DNA from: Streptomyces lanatus
GTDB taxonomy: Bacteria > Actinomycetota > Actinomycetes > Streptomycetales > Streptomycetaceae
Direction: 5' to 3'
Length of the DNA: 64,000 nt
Assembly: GCF_014655715.1 (NCBI RefSeq)
Contig: NZ_BNBM01000002.1
Span: 434,001-498,000, forward strand
The translations under genes were made by a program, and so were the position numbers. Within the stretch, counting starts at the first letter, position 1. Each line of letters begins with the position of its first letter. Of this stretch, positions 24,536 through 32,363 are shown one piece after another. Under the pieces are notes generated by a model. The model was not told the origin of the DNA, ran no database searches, and saw only the letters and a program-made list of their open reading frames with translations.

Positions 24536-26095
24536 CTAGACGACCTCGACGCCCGGCCGCCCCGCCTCCACCCGCAGCGACGCCAGCGTGCTCGGCGTCG
24601 ACGTCTGCTGCCGGACCGTGTCCACGACCCGCACCTGCGCGTCGATCCCGTCGCGCCGGACGTCGAAGAGGTGGTAGCCGCGATGGGCGTCGAGCAGCTT
24701 CCAGTGCGGGTTGTCCGGCACGCGGGGGTCCCACTCCTTGTGGAACGCGGCCTGGTCCTGGTCACCGTTGCTGGAGATGGACGTACCGACGAACTCGGCG
24801 CCCACGACGGCGGAGTCCGGATCGGCGTAGTCCTCCTTCAGATCGCTGATCATCGTGAGGTGGCGGTCGCCGGTGAACACGACCGGGTTGCGGACGTGCT
24901 TCAGCTCCTCCATCAGGGCGTTGCGCTCGGCCTGGTAGCCGTCCCAGGCGTCGTAGAACCAGAGCTTGCCCGGGCCGACCTGAAGGTCGGTCTCGGCCAT
25001 CATGATCTGCGAGCCGATCATGTTCCAACGGGCCGGAGAGTGCCGCAGCCCGTCGATCAGCCAGTCCCGCTGCTCGGCGCCGAGCATGGTGAGCGAGGGG
25101 TCCTGGGCGCCTTCCTGGCTCTTGGCCTGGTCGCTGCGGTATTGCCGGGTGTCGAGGACGCTGAGCCGGGCAAGGCGGCCGAACTCCAGGCGGCGGTACA
25201 TCTGGATGTGCGGGCCGTTCGGGATGGCGCTCGCCCGGACCGGCATGTGCTCGTAGTACGCCTGGTAGCCGGCGGTCAGCCGGGCCACGAAGGCGTCGTG
25301 CGACTGCTTGTCCGGGTCCTGCGGGATCTCGCCGGCGAAGTCGTTGTCGATCTCGTGGTCGTCGAAGGTCACCACGAAGGGCGCGTTGGCGTGCATCGCC
25401 GCGAGGTCCGGGTCGGTGCGGTACTGGGCGTACCGGTTGCGGTACTGCGTCAGGCTGAACGGCTCACCCGTGCCCTCGTGCCGGCGCACGCCCGTCGACG
25501 CCGGCGTCGACTCGTAGATGTAGTCGCCGACGAACAGGACGAAGTCGGGGTCCTGGTCCAGCATGTCGGCGTACGGCGTGAAGTAGCCGTGCTGCCAGTT
25601 CTGGCAGGAGGCCAGCGCCATACGCAGCCGCCCGCCGGAGCTGTGCGGATGCGGCGCGGTACGGGTGCGCCCGATGGGCGAGATCTGGCCGCTGGTGCGG
25701 AAGCGGTACCAGTACTCACGCCCCGGACGCAGCCGCCGTACGTCGACGTGCACGCTGTGCCCCAGCTCGGGGCGGGCCTGGGCGACACCGCGGCGCACCG
25801 GTTTGCGGAACCGTTCGTCCTCGGCGATCTCCCACTCGACGGACACGACACGGTCGGGCATGCCGCCGCCGTTCAGCGGATCCGGCGCGAGCCGGGTCCA
25901 CAGCACGATGCCGTCGGGCAGCGGGTCTCCGGAGGCGACGCCGAGGCTGAACACACCGTCCGGCAGCGGGGTTTCGGCGGCACGTGCGGCGGTCGGCAGC
26001 CACAGCTGGGCGGAGGCCGCGGCGCCGAGCACAGCGGCTCCGGCGGTCAGAAAGCGACGTCGGTCGGGGGACACGGACCCGGTCTCGTGGGTCAT
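24536..26095 (-). CDS. phoD: PhoD-family alkaline phosphatase / phosphodiesterase, Tat-exported
   Basis: This 519-residue secreted enzyme has a twin-arginine signal: SPDRRRFLTAGAAVLGAAAS near residue 8, cleaved around AARA. The metallophosphatase core includes LASCQNWQHGYFTPYADM, FVLFVGDYIYES, VVTFDDHEIDNDFAGE and VVFTGDRHLTMISDLK, the last supplying His ligands. PhoD enzymes use Fe3+ and Ca2+, cleave phosphodiesters and in Bacillus degrade teichoic acid. Lying beside a teichoic-acid-type cluster, it may recycle the polymer when phosphate is scarce. ATG 26095 is supported by GGGAGTTCGCCG upstream. PhoP control is usual for the gene; only a weak PHO-box-like sequence (26151-26172) is visible. 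Confidence 0.93.
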   Translation of the reverse strand: MTHETGSVSPDRRRFLTAGAAVLGAAASAQLWLPTAARAAETPLPDGVFSLGVASGDPLPDGIVLWTRLAPDPLNGGGMPDRVVSVEWEIAEDERFRKPVRRGVAQARPELGHSVHVDVRRLRPGREYWYRFRTSGQISPIGRTRTAPHPHSSGGRLRMALASCQNWQHGYFTPYADMLDQDPDFVLFVGDYIYESTPASTGVRRHEGTGEPFSLTQYRNRYAQYRTDPDLAAMHANAPFVVTFDDHEIDNDFAGEIPQDPDKQSHDAFVARLTAGYQAYYEHMPVRASAIPNGPHIQMYRRLEFGRLARLSVLDTRQYRSDQAKSQEGAQDPSLTMLGAEQRDWLIDGLRHSPARWNMIGSQIMMAETDLQVGPGKLWFYDAWDGYQAERNALMEELKHVRNPVVFTGDRHLTMISDLKEDYADPDSAVVGAEFVGTSISSNGDQDQAAFHKEWDPRVPDNPHWKLLDAHRGYHLFDVRRDGIDAQVRVVDTVRQQTSTPSTLASLRVEAGRPGVEVV

Positions 26096-26211
26096 CGGCG
26101 AACTCCCTTGCCTCGCTGGCCTCTTGCGGACACTTGGGATGCTCATGCTTCAGGGCGGACCGCCCGTTGAACGGCATACTTCGCGTGCATGACAAACAGG
26201 GAGACAACAGA

Positions 26212-26258
26212 AGACCCGTTGCAGAAGGACGAGAACGTGCCCTTACCGCAACGGGTCT
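26212..26258 (-). terminator. Hairpin downstream of the FG-GAP gene
   Basis: An 11-base-pair perfect stem (AGACCCGTTGC and its complement) encloses a 25-base loop, starting ten bases after the stop of the leftward FG-GAP gene at 26268 and before the phoD promoter. It is followed by TTCTGTTG on the minus strand. The long loop makes it a less certain terminator than others here. Confidence 0.5.
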
Positions 26259-26267
26259 GTCGATGAA

Positions 26268-27761
26268 TCAGTGGTTGAATCCGGAGCCCAGCTTCGCGTT
26301 CGCGGCGACCGTGCCGAGGGTCCCGGCGCCGAAGGTGAACGATCCGGTCGGGGTGATCCCGGCCGAGGTGGACTTGAACACCCACACCGAGCCGGCGTTG
26401 GCGTTCTCGCCGGGTGCGCCTACGGCGAGTTCGGCGCGGCCGTCGCCGTTGGCGTCGAGGAGGTGGGTGGCGCGGCCGAAGGCATCGTCGGTCTCGGCCG
26501 CACCGGGGACCCCGACAGTGGCCTGATTGACCCCACTGGCCCCATTGAGCCCGCTCGCCCCACCCCGCAGTACGACGGTCCCGCCGGCGTTGCTCAGCCC
26601 GTCGAAATCCTCGCCGGGGACGCCGGTCGAGACATCGGCGTACCCGTCGCCGTCGACGTCGGCGACCGCGATGTCCGAGCCGAAGCCGTCCCCGCGCTCG
26701 GCGGCGCCCGGGACTCCGGCGCTGTCCTGATTGACGTAGGTGACCTTGGTGCCGAGGGGCCCGTTGGCGGAGCCGGGTATGAGGGCGACCCGCCCACCCG
26801 TCGGGATCGGAGTGTCAAGGTCACTGTCGTACCCGTCCACGGACCGCCCCACGACGATGTCCGCGTACCCGTCCCGGTTCACATCACCGACCCCGACGGA
26901 TTCACCGCCCTGAACTCTCAGATCCCGCCCATCGCGTACGACGGTCCCCTCGGCGAGTCCGTCCGCCGTGCCGCGCCAGTAGGTGACGCGGCGGGCGTCG
27001 TACTCGTCGCCGTCGTTCATGGTTCCGACGACGTCATCGATGCCGTCACCGTTGACGTCGCCGGTGGTGAGGTCCAGGAACCGGGGGTCGGACTCGTCCA
27101 GGACGATCTGCTCGCCACCGCTCGCGGCCCCGTCCCGCCCGAACGGCCCCTTGACGACCCGCAGTTTGACGAGGCTCTCGACCATGACGAGGTCAGCCGC
27201 GCCGTCCCCGTTCACATCGCCGACGGTCAACTGCCCACGGGCGCTGAGCCGGTCGTACGTCTCATGCCCGTACGCCAGCGGAGCCCCGCCGGACAGCCCG
27301 TCCGGCCCGCCCCAGACGACCTGGACGAGCCCGGTCTCGGCACCACCCTCCACCGAGTCCTCGCCGGTGACACCGACGATCAGGTCGTCGTAGCCGTCCC
27401 GGTCGAGGTCGGCGCTGTCGACGGCGCTGCCGAAGAAATCGCCGGTCTCGGCGGAGTCGGTGACGCCGGGGGTGTTCTGGCTGAGGACCTGCTTGGAGGA
27501 GGTGTCGAGACCATTGGCCGACCCGTACACGACGGCGACATACCCGGCCTGCTTCTTGCCGTCGACGGTCGCCTCGGGGGCGGCGACGGCGAGGTCGGAG
27601 TAGCCGTCGCCGTTGAAGTCGTCGTGCAGCTGCTCGGCTCTCGGGGCGGCGGTCGCGGGGACGGCGAGGGCGCCGGCCAGGAGCGCGATGCCGGTGGCGA
27701 GGGCGAGACGGGTGCGTCGGGAGTGGGGGGTGTGGGGGGTGTGGGGGGCCTGGTGATCCAC
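26268..27761 (-). CDS. Exported FG-GAP (integrin-like beta-propeller) repeat protein
   Basis: This 497-residue protein has a Sec signal peptide (LALATGIALLAGALAVPATAAP) near the N-terminus, then about seven FG-GAP repeats. Each has a calcium-binding loop of the form DxNxDGxxD: DFNGDGYSDLAV, DLDRDGYDDLIV, DVNGDGAADLVM, DVNGDGIDDVVG, DVNRDGYADIVV, DVDGDGYADVST and DANGDGRAELAV. Seven such repeats fit a seven-bladed propeller. These extracellular proteins bind ligands or surfaces; the target is unknown. The GTG at 27761 is chosen because GGAGTCGAC precedes it and it places the signal peptide correctly. A second protein of this class is at 43888-45432. Confidence 0.85.
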   Translation of the reverse strand: MDHQAPHTPHTPHSRRTRLALATGIALLAGALAVPATAAPRAEQLHDDFNGDGYSDLAVAAPEATVDGKKQAGYVAVVYGSANGLDTSSKQVLSQNTPGVTDSAETGDFFGSAVDSADLDRDGYDDLIVGVTGEDSVEGGAETGLVQVVWGGPDGLSGGAPLAYGHETYDRLSARGQLTVGDVNGDGAADLVMVESLVKLRVVKGPFGRDGAASGGEQIVLDESDPRFLDLTTGDVNGDGIDDVVGTMNDGDEYDARRVTYWRGTADGLAEGTVVRDGRDLRVQGGESVGVGDVNRDGYADIVVGRSVDGYDSDLDTPIPTGGRVALIPGSANGPLGTKVTYVNQDSAGVPGAAERGDGFGSDIAVADVDGDGYADVSTGVPGEDFDGLSNAGGTVVLRGGASGLNGASGVNQATVGVPGAAETDDAFGRATHLLDANGDGRAELAVGAPGENANAGSVWVFKSTSAGITPTGSFTFGAGTLGTVAANAKLGSGFNH

Positions 27762-27919
27762 GTCGACTCCGGGAGTCTTGGGGGCAGTTGGCGCACGCGG
27801 AGAGATCGGAGATCTTGATCCGCGTTGCCCTGTACGACTCACCGGGTGGGGTGGGGGTTGCCCTTGAAGGCGGCCCCAATTCACCGGGCGTTAACCAAAA
27901 TCGGCCCGGGCTCCGCCCC

Positions 27920-29365
27920 TCAGAACGGCTCGAAGTCGTCGTACTCCCGAAGGGACTCGTCCCGCTCGGCTTCCTTGTCCCGCCGCCGCTGCGCCGCCGG
28001 CCGGGGCGCCTCGAAGCGGTGGTCCTCGCCACGCCGGCCGAGCATCTCCGCACCGGACATCATGGTCGGCTCCCAGTCGAAGACGACGGCGTTCTCCTCG
28101 GGCCCGATGGCGACGCCGTCCCCGGAGCGGGCCCCCGCCTTCATCAACTCCTCTTCCACACCGAGGCGGTTGAGCCGGTCGGCGAGATAGCCCACCGCCT
28201 CGTCGTTGTTGAAGTCGGTCTGCCGCACCCAGCGCTCGGGCTTCTCGCCGCGCACCCGGAACAGCGGCTCCCCACCGACCTCCTCGTGGGTCACGGTGAA
28301 GCCGGTGTCGTCGACGGCCTTCGGCCGGATCACGATCCGCGTCGCCTCTTCCTTCGGCTTCGCGGCCCGCGCCTTGCCCACCAGCTCGGCCAGCGCGAAC
28401 GACAGCTCCTTCAGCCCCATGTGCGCCACGGCGGACACCTCGAAGACCCGGTATCCACGGGCCTCCAGATCCGGCCGCACCATCTCGGCGAGATCCTTGC
28501 CGTCCGGTACGTCGATCTTGTTCAGGACGACGATGCGGGGCCGGTTGTCCAGGCCGCCGTACTCCCGCAGCTCCGTCTCGATGATGTCCAGGTCGGAGAC
28601 GGGGTCGCGGTCGGACTCCAGCGTCGCGGTGTCCAGGACGTGCACGAGGACACTGCACCGCTCGACGTGCCGCAGGAACTCCAGGCCCAGGCCCTTGCCC
28701 TGGCTGGCGCCCGGGATGAGCCCCGGGACGTCGGCGATGGTGTACACGGTCGAACCGGCGGTCACCACACCGAGGTTGGGCACCAGCGTCGTGAAGGGGT
28801 AGTCCGCGATCTTCGGCTTGGCGGCGCTCAGCACCGAGATCAGCGAGGACTTGCCCGCGCTCGGGTACCCGACCAGCGCCACATCGGCGACCGTCTTCAG
28901 CTCAAGGACGATGTCCTGGAGATCCCCGGGCTCACCGAGCAGCGCGAAACCGGGCGCCTTGCGCCGCGCCGACGCGAGCGCCGCGTTGCCGAGGCCGCCC
29001 CGGCCGCCCTGTGCGGCGACGTACGACGTGCCGTGCCCGACGAGGTCGGCGAGCACATTGCCGGCCTTGTCCAGCACCACGGTGCCGTCGGGCACGGGGA
29101 GGACCAGGTCCTGGCCGTCCTTGCCTGACCGGTTGCCGCCCTCGCCGGGCTTGCCGCCCGTGGCCTTGCGGTGCGGGGAGTGGTGGTAGTCCAGCAGCGT
29201 GGTGACGGACTGGTCGACGGTGAGGATCACGTCGCCGCCACGTCCGCCGTTGCCGCCGTCGGGCCCGCCGAGCGGCTTGAACTTCTCACGGTGGACGGAG
29301 GCACAGCCGTGGCCTCCGTTACCCGCGGCGACATGCAGTTCGACGCGGTCCACGAAGGTGGTCAT
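27920..29365 (-). CDS. obg: Obg GTPase
   Basis: This 481-residue ribosome-associated GTPase acts in 50S maturation and, in Streptomyces, in the onset of aerial growth. The N-terminal glycine-rich Obg fold is clear ([20 protein letters not shown] in part, then GGRGGDV). The G domain starts near residue 160 with [11 protein letters not shown] (G1), then [10 protein letters not shown] (G3) and NKIDVPDG (G4). The C-terminal OCT domain (about 340-430) and an acidic tail follow. The ATG at 29365 is supported by GGAGG. It is last in the rplU-rpmA-obg unit, with a hairpin between rpmA and obg that may partly uncouple it. Confidence 0.96.
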   Translation of the reverse strand: MTTFVDRVELHVAAGNGGHGCASVHREKFKPLGGPDGGNGGRGGDVILTVDQSVTTLLDYHHSPHRKATGGKPGEGGNRSGKDGQDLVLPVPDGTVVLDKAGNVLADLVGHGTSYVAAQGGRGGLGNAALASARRKAPGFALLGEPGDLQDIVLELKTVADVALVGYPSAGKSSLISVLSAAKPKIADYPFTTLVPNLGVVTAGSTVYTIADVPGLIPGASQGKGLGLEFLRHVERCSVLVHVLDTATLESDRDPVSDLDIIETELREYGGLDNRPRIVVLNKIDVPDGKDLAEMVRPDLEARGYRVFEVSAVAHMGLKELSFALAELVGKARAAKPKEEATRIVIRPKAVDDTGFTVTHEEVGGEPLFRVRGEKPERWVRQTDFNNDEAVGYLADRLNRLGVEEELMKAGARSGDGVAIGPEENAVVFDWEPTMMSGAEMLGRRGEDHRFEAPRPAAQRRRDKEAERDESLREYDDFEPF

Positions 29366-29415
29366 GGTCAGTGCCTCCAGAAAGCTTATGGAATGTCTCT
29401 TGCGTAACACGCGAA

Positions 29416-29455
29416 AGGCGGACCCGCCTTCCCACAGGGGAAGTGAGGTCCGCCT
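29416..29455 (-). terminator. Hairpin between rpmA and obg
   Basis: An inverted repeat (AGGCGGACC and its complement, 29416-29424 with 29446-29455) with a GC-rich internal loop sits about 35 bases after the rpmA stop and about 50 bases before the obg start. It could end part of the ribosomal-protein transcript, giving obg lower expression than rplU-rpmA. Confidence 0.5.
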
Positions 29456-29490
29456 CGCGAAAAGTTCGGTCGAGCCTTGAGCCAGAGGAC

Positions 29491-29745
29491 TCAGGCGACC
29501 GGAACGATGTTCACGACCTTGCGGCCACGGCTGGTGCCGAACTCCACCGCACCGGCCTGCAGCGCGAACAGCGTGTCGTCGCCGCCACGGCCGACGCCCG
29601 CACCGGGGTGGAAGTGGGTACCGCGCTGGCGGACCAGGATCTCACCCGCGTTGACGACCTGACCGCCGAAGCGCTTCACGCCGAGCCGCTGGGCATTCGA
29701 GTCGCGACCGTTCCGGGTGGACGATGCGCCCTTCTTGTGTGCCAT
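29491..29745 (-). CDS. rpmA: 50S ribosomal protein L27
   Basis: This 84-residue ribosomal protein has its N-terminus reaching toward the peptidyl-transferase centre. The sequence [20 protein letters not shown] followed by [28 protein letters not shown] (in part) is diagnostic, as is GGDDTLFAL. It lacks the cleavable N-terminal extension seen in Firmicutes. It lies 14 bases after rplU and upstream of obg in the universal rplU-rpmA-obg order. Confidence 0.98.
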   Translation of the reverse strand: MAHKKGASSTRNGRDSNAQRLGVKRFGGQVVNAGEILVRQRGTHFHPGAGVGRGGDDTLFALQAGAVEFGTSRGRKVVNIVPVA

Positions 29746-29759
29746 GTCTCCTCAGTCCC

Positions 29760-30080
29760 TTACTTCGCAGCCGTGGGGATCTCAGTGACCTTGATCGCCG
29801 TGTACTGCTGGCGGTGGCCCTGACGACGGCGGTAGCCGGTCTTGTTCTTGTAGCGCAGAATGTCGATCTTCTGGCCCTTGTGGTGGTCCACGACCTCGGC
29901 CTGGACCTTGATGCCGGCCAGCACCCACGGGTCGCTGGTCACAGCGTCGCCGTCGACAACGAGCAGGGTCGAGAGCTCGACCGTGTCGCCAACCTGGGCG
30001 GTGGAAATCTTGTCAACCTCAACGATGTCGCCGACAGCAACCTTGTGCTGGCGACCACCGCTGCGCACGATGGCGTACAC
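29760..30080 (-). CDS. rplU: 50S ribosomal protein L21
   Basis: This 106-residue protein is read from GTG at 30080 as [18 protein letters not shown]. It ends with the usual [22 protein letters not shown] segment (in part), which contacts 23S rRNA. The GTG start is fixed by homology to the family N-terminus ([10 protein letters not shown]); in-frame codons upstream to 30227 are leader sequence. The RBS-like GAGAGTGAG stands upstream. A near-consensus promoter lies about 120 bases before the start. Confidence 0.97.
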   Translation of the reverse strand: MYAIVRSGGRQHKVAVGDIVEVDKISTAQVGDTVELSTLLVVDGDAVTSDPWVLAGIKVQAEVVDHHKGQKIDILRYKNKTGYRRRQGHRQQYTAIKVTEIPTAAK

Positions 30081-30198
30081 GCGGATCTCACTCTCTCGCT
30101 CGGAAACGGCACCCCCGAAGTCCAGCCGCCCGGCACGCGGACAGCCTCTCCAGGGCACCCAGTGCTCCGGAGGAAGAGGTTTACGGGGATGAGGCGCA

Positions 30199-30227
30199 CC
30201 TATACCTATGGACACGCCGACGGTCAA
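30199..30227 (-). promoter_or_regulatory. Near-consensus vegetative promoter of rplU-rpmA
   Basis: On the minus strand TTGACC (30222-30227) and TATAGG (30199-30204) are separated by 17 bases, matching the principal-sigma (HrdB-type) consensus closely for this GC content. It points at rplU, leaving a 5' untranslated leader of about 110 bases that could host regulatory structure. The strength fits a ribosomal-protein operon. Confidence 0.8.
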
Positions 30228-30233
30228 GGTTAC

Positions 30234-30265
30234 GGGGCCCGGCTTGAGGGGTCAAACCGGGCCCC
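30234..30265. repeat. Palindromic hairpin repeat, copy A
   Basis: GGGGCCCGG and CCGGGCCCC enclose a loop whose core is CTTGAGGGGTCAA, itself partly symmetrical. Twenty-nine of 32 bases match copy B at 30739-30770, in the same orientation. It stands between the rplU promoter and the 3' end of the HEAT-like gene and can act as that gene's terminator. Confidence 0.8.
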
Positions 30266-30283
30266 GTTCGCCAGCGATCTCGG

Positions 30284-30679
30284 TCAGCCGGTCCCGCGCC
30301 GCGGCCCCAGCGCGTGCGGGGCGAAGGATGCGACATCGTCCAGCGCGTCCTCCGCGCGACCGCCGAGGACGGGGTCCTGAAGCAGGCCCCGGACCCGGGC
30401 GACCAGATCCGGACCGACCTCGCCGTGGATCCTCGCCACGTGCCCCACACAGGTCACCGCGAGCGCGCCGACCTGCGGGTCGACCGCGGGGCCGGCCGGA
30501 TCGAGGCACTCGGACAGCAGCGCCTCGGTCACCTCACGCTCCGGCTCGTCGTAGGTGAAGACGAGCAGGGCCCTGGTGGCCCGGCCGACGTCGGTTCCCC
30601 GGATGTCGGCCGTCAGGGCGTCGCGCCATTCCGGGGACCCGGCGGGGCGGCCCGGAAAGGTGGCGTAATCACCAGCCAC
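30284..30679 (-). CDS. Small HEAT-repeat-like protein, possible immunity or accessory protein
   Basis: This 131-residue soluble, mostly helical protein is read from GTG at 30679, preceded by GGAGAGG at a spacing of six. The sequence includes TRALLVFTYDEPEREVTEALL, then QVGALAVTCVGHVARIHGEV (in part) and GRAEDALDDVASF. This pattern of paired helices with a conserved GHVARIHG turn resembles short HEAT-like proteins that I associate with immunity genes in polymorphic toxin loci. Its place at the downstream end of the Rhs locus supports that. It is bracketed by two copies of one hairpin, suggesting it arrived as a cassette. The exact partner toxin is unknown. Confidence 0.55.
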   Translation of the reverse strand: MAGDYATFPGRPAGSPEWRDALTADIRGTDVGRATRALLVFTYDEPEREVTEALLSECLDPAGPAVDPQVGALAVTCVGHVARIHGEVGPDLVARVRGLLQDPVLGGRAEDALDDVASFAPHALGPRRGTG

Positions 30680-30738
30680 TTTCAACCTCTCCGTTCTTGA
30701 ACATCGGAGTCGCCGCTCCCCGCTGGAATCATGCGTAC

Positions 30739-30770
30739 GGGGCCCAACTTGAGGGGTCAAGCCGGGCCCC
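30739..30770. repeat. Palindromic hairpin repeat, copy B
   Basis: GGGGCCC...GGGCCCC palindrome around CTTGAGGGGTCAA, nearly identical to copy A 505 bases away. It lies between the DUF4265-type gene (stop at 30799) and the HEAT-like gene (start at 30679). On the plus strand it is followed within a few bases by TTTTT. It probably terminates the DUF4265 transcript on the minus strand. Confidence 0.8.
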
Positions 30771-30798
30771 GCGGTTTTTGCGGTTGTCCTGGGAGAAC

Positions 30799-31314
30799 CT
30801 AGGAGGCGTCGTTCATTTGCCTCCGGTGAATCGCCGAGATCGCACTCTCCTGGATCTCAAGGTCTCCGGAGTCGACGCGCTCGCGCAGCCACTGGCGCAA
30901 CTCTCCGTACGCAGCCGTCGGTGGAATGTCGACAGCCAGGAGGTTCTCGAAGCCGCGGGTGGTCTCCCAACTGCAGCCCGCCTCGCTCAGCCGAAGCTCC
31001 ACGGGCTCTCGGACGCCGCTGCGCAGGAAGACGACTCGGATCGTCGAATGCCCGGACTCCGACGTGAAGCTCTCGAACACGAGCTCACGTCGTTCGTGGT
31101 CCGGCTGGACTCGGATCAGGTCTCCGTACGAGATGCCCCGCACGAAGAACGGTGTATTCACCACCTTGATCTCAAACCTGACGTCCGTCTTCTCGCCCCA
31201 GAGGCGTTCCACGGAGACCGGCGGCCAGTTCGCGTGCTCAGCGTCGAGGTCGAAGGCGACCTTGAACAGCTTCGCACCACTGGCCGAGACCGGCCGCTCG
31301 CTCGATTGGGCCAC
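30799..31314 (-). CDS. DUF4265-like protein, likely immunity partner of the adjacent HNH cassette
   Basis: This 171-residue soluble protein starts at GTG 31314 behind an excellent GAGGAG, two bases after the stop of the HNH cassette. Recognisable segments are LFKVAFDLDAE, WGEKTDVRFEIKVVNTPFFV (in part), VRGISYGDLIRV and HSTIRVVFLRSG, which I associate with the DUF4265 group. The tight spacing to an HNH nuclease fragment is the usual toxin-immunity order, so neutralising that nuclease is the natural hypothesis. It appears intact although the toxin frame is broken, as is common when immunity is kept. Confidence 0.65.
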   Translation of the reverse strand: MAQSSERPVSASGAKLFKVAFDLDAEHANWPPVSVERLWGEKTDVRFEIKVVNTPFFVRGISYGDLIRVQPDHERRELVFESFTSESGHSTIRVVFLRSGVREPVELRLSEAGCSWETTRGFENLLAVDIPPTAAYGELRQWLRERVDSGDLEIQESAISAIHRRQMNDAS

Positions 31315-31316
31315 GT

Positions 31317-31926
31317 CTACTCCTCGGGCAGAAATTCCCGCAACTCGTCGTCCCATTGTTCGACTCTCTTCGCGGACTTGTCCCTGTTGCAGCGCCGACA
31401 GGCCACGCAGCCGTTGTGCGGTGACCCGCAGCCTCCCTGCGCCTTGGGAATCTCGTGGTCGATCTGGGCGTCGTCCGGCTGTCCCTTGATGGGGGGTACC
31501 GTCGGCGTCACGCGAAGCGCGCCGCTCCACCGTGCGACCACAGTAGTCACACGTGAGGACCCCGTCGTTCTCCTTGAGGTTCTCGTCGTAGACCTGCTGC
31601 CGACCGGCGTCGGTGAAGTCATCGCCCGCACGGTCGTCCGGGTGGTTCCCGCAATTGTGCACGAGGAGGGGAATCTCCTCCGTAAGCACGTAGTACGTGT
31701 GAACGTCCTCGACCGTCAGGTCGTGGGTGCGCTGGCGCCGGTCGAAGGCGTGGACGGCCGTGATCTCGACCGATTCGCCGTCGGCGGTGTGCAGGCGCAT
31801 CCCCGGCTTGAGGAATCCGGCCTCGATCCAGGCGTTCTCGGAGTCCGACCAGAAGGGGTGCGTGGTCGTGGAGACCAGGGACTCCGCCTTGCCCGACTTG
31901 GTCTTGACCGTCAGGTCTGGCGTATT
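31317..31926 (-). pseudogene. Orphan Rhs C-terminal cassette: partial Hint domain plus HNH nuclease, frameshifted
   Basis: From about 31926 the frame reads DLTVKTKSGKAESLVSTTTHPFW and ends its Hint part HTYYVLTEEIPLLVHNCG, closely matching the second half of the Hint domain in the Rhs protein at 33186-40085. The first half of Hint and all RHS repeats are missing. An HNH nuclease follows: CDYCG, then IDHEIPKAQGG, NGCVACRRCNRDKS, ending EFLPEE. CDYCG and IDHEI are in different frames; they join if one base is removed from a run of six (31491-31496, C on the coding strand). No proper start codon or ribosome site precedes the cassette. It looks like a displaced, silent toxin tip. Confidence 0.75.
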
Positions 31927-31989
31927 GATCCACAGCAGCCAGCTCCTTCTTGGTCTGCGTAAGAAAAAAGCTGGTGCGGGAGACATCGC

Positions 31990-32345
31990 CCGGTACGTAC
32001 AGCCAGCGGCACTGATGTCGTGAAGAATTTCGGGCAGAACCTCATCGAAAGCTCTGCCCGAACGTCATTCACCGGTGCTGCGACCTGCCACTGGAGGAAG
32101 GTTTCGCCCACCGCCCATCCAGTGTCGTCGAAGGCTTCGATCGATATGACGAACAGCACATTGCTGCCTGGTCGGATCCCGGGCCTGGGCAAGGAAACCG
32201 GTGAACGCCGAAACGGGGATGTCGGCCCGCTGGCCGCAGAGCGCCACCAACTCAGGGCTGACAGCGCGGGCGGGGCGGCCCTGGAGGAGTGCCGGTCAGA
32301 GTGCGTGCACGTCTTCTCCCTCGACCACCCACCTGCATTCAAGAA
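31990..32345 (-). pseudogene. Degenerate coding remnant, possibly a decayed immunity gene
   Basis: No single frame is open across this stretch, but protein-like pieces appear in different minus-strand frames: RWVVEGEDVHAL, then PELVALCGQRADIPVSAF, then FVISIEAFDDTGWAVGETFL. Two frame changes would join them. Position just after an intact candidate immunity gene and before the orphan Hint-HNH cassette fits a decayed immunity or toxin fragment. I cannot name a family, and chance similarity to coding sequence is possible. Confidence 0.35.
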
Positions 32346-32363
32346 ACCAAGATCCCTTGGTGT

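Noticed and set aside
31911..32342. An intact 143-codon gene
   Set aside because: Only part of the frame looks protein-like and it has no ribosome site. Better described as a decayed remnant.
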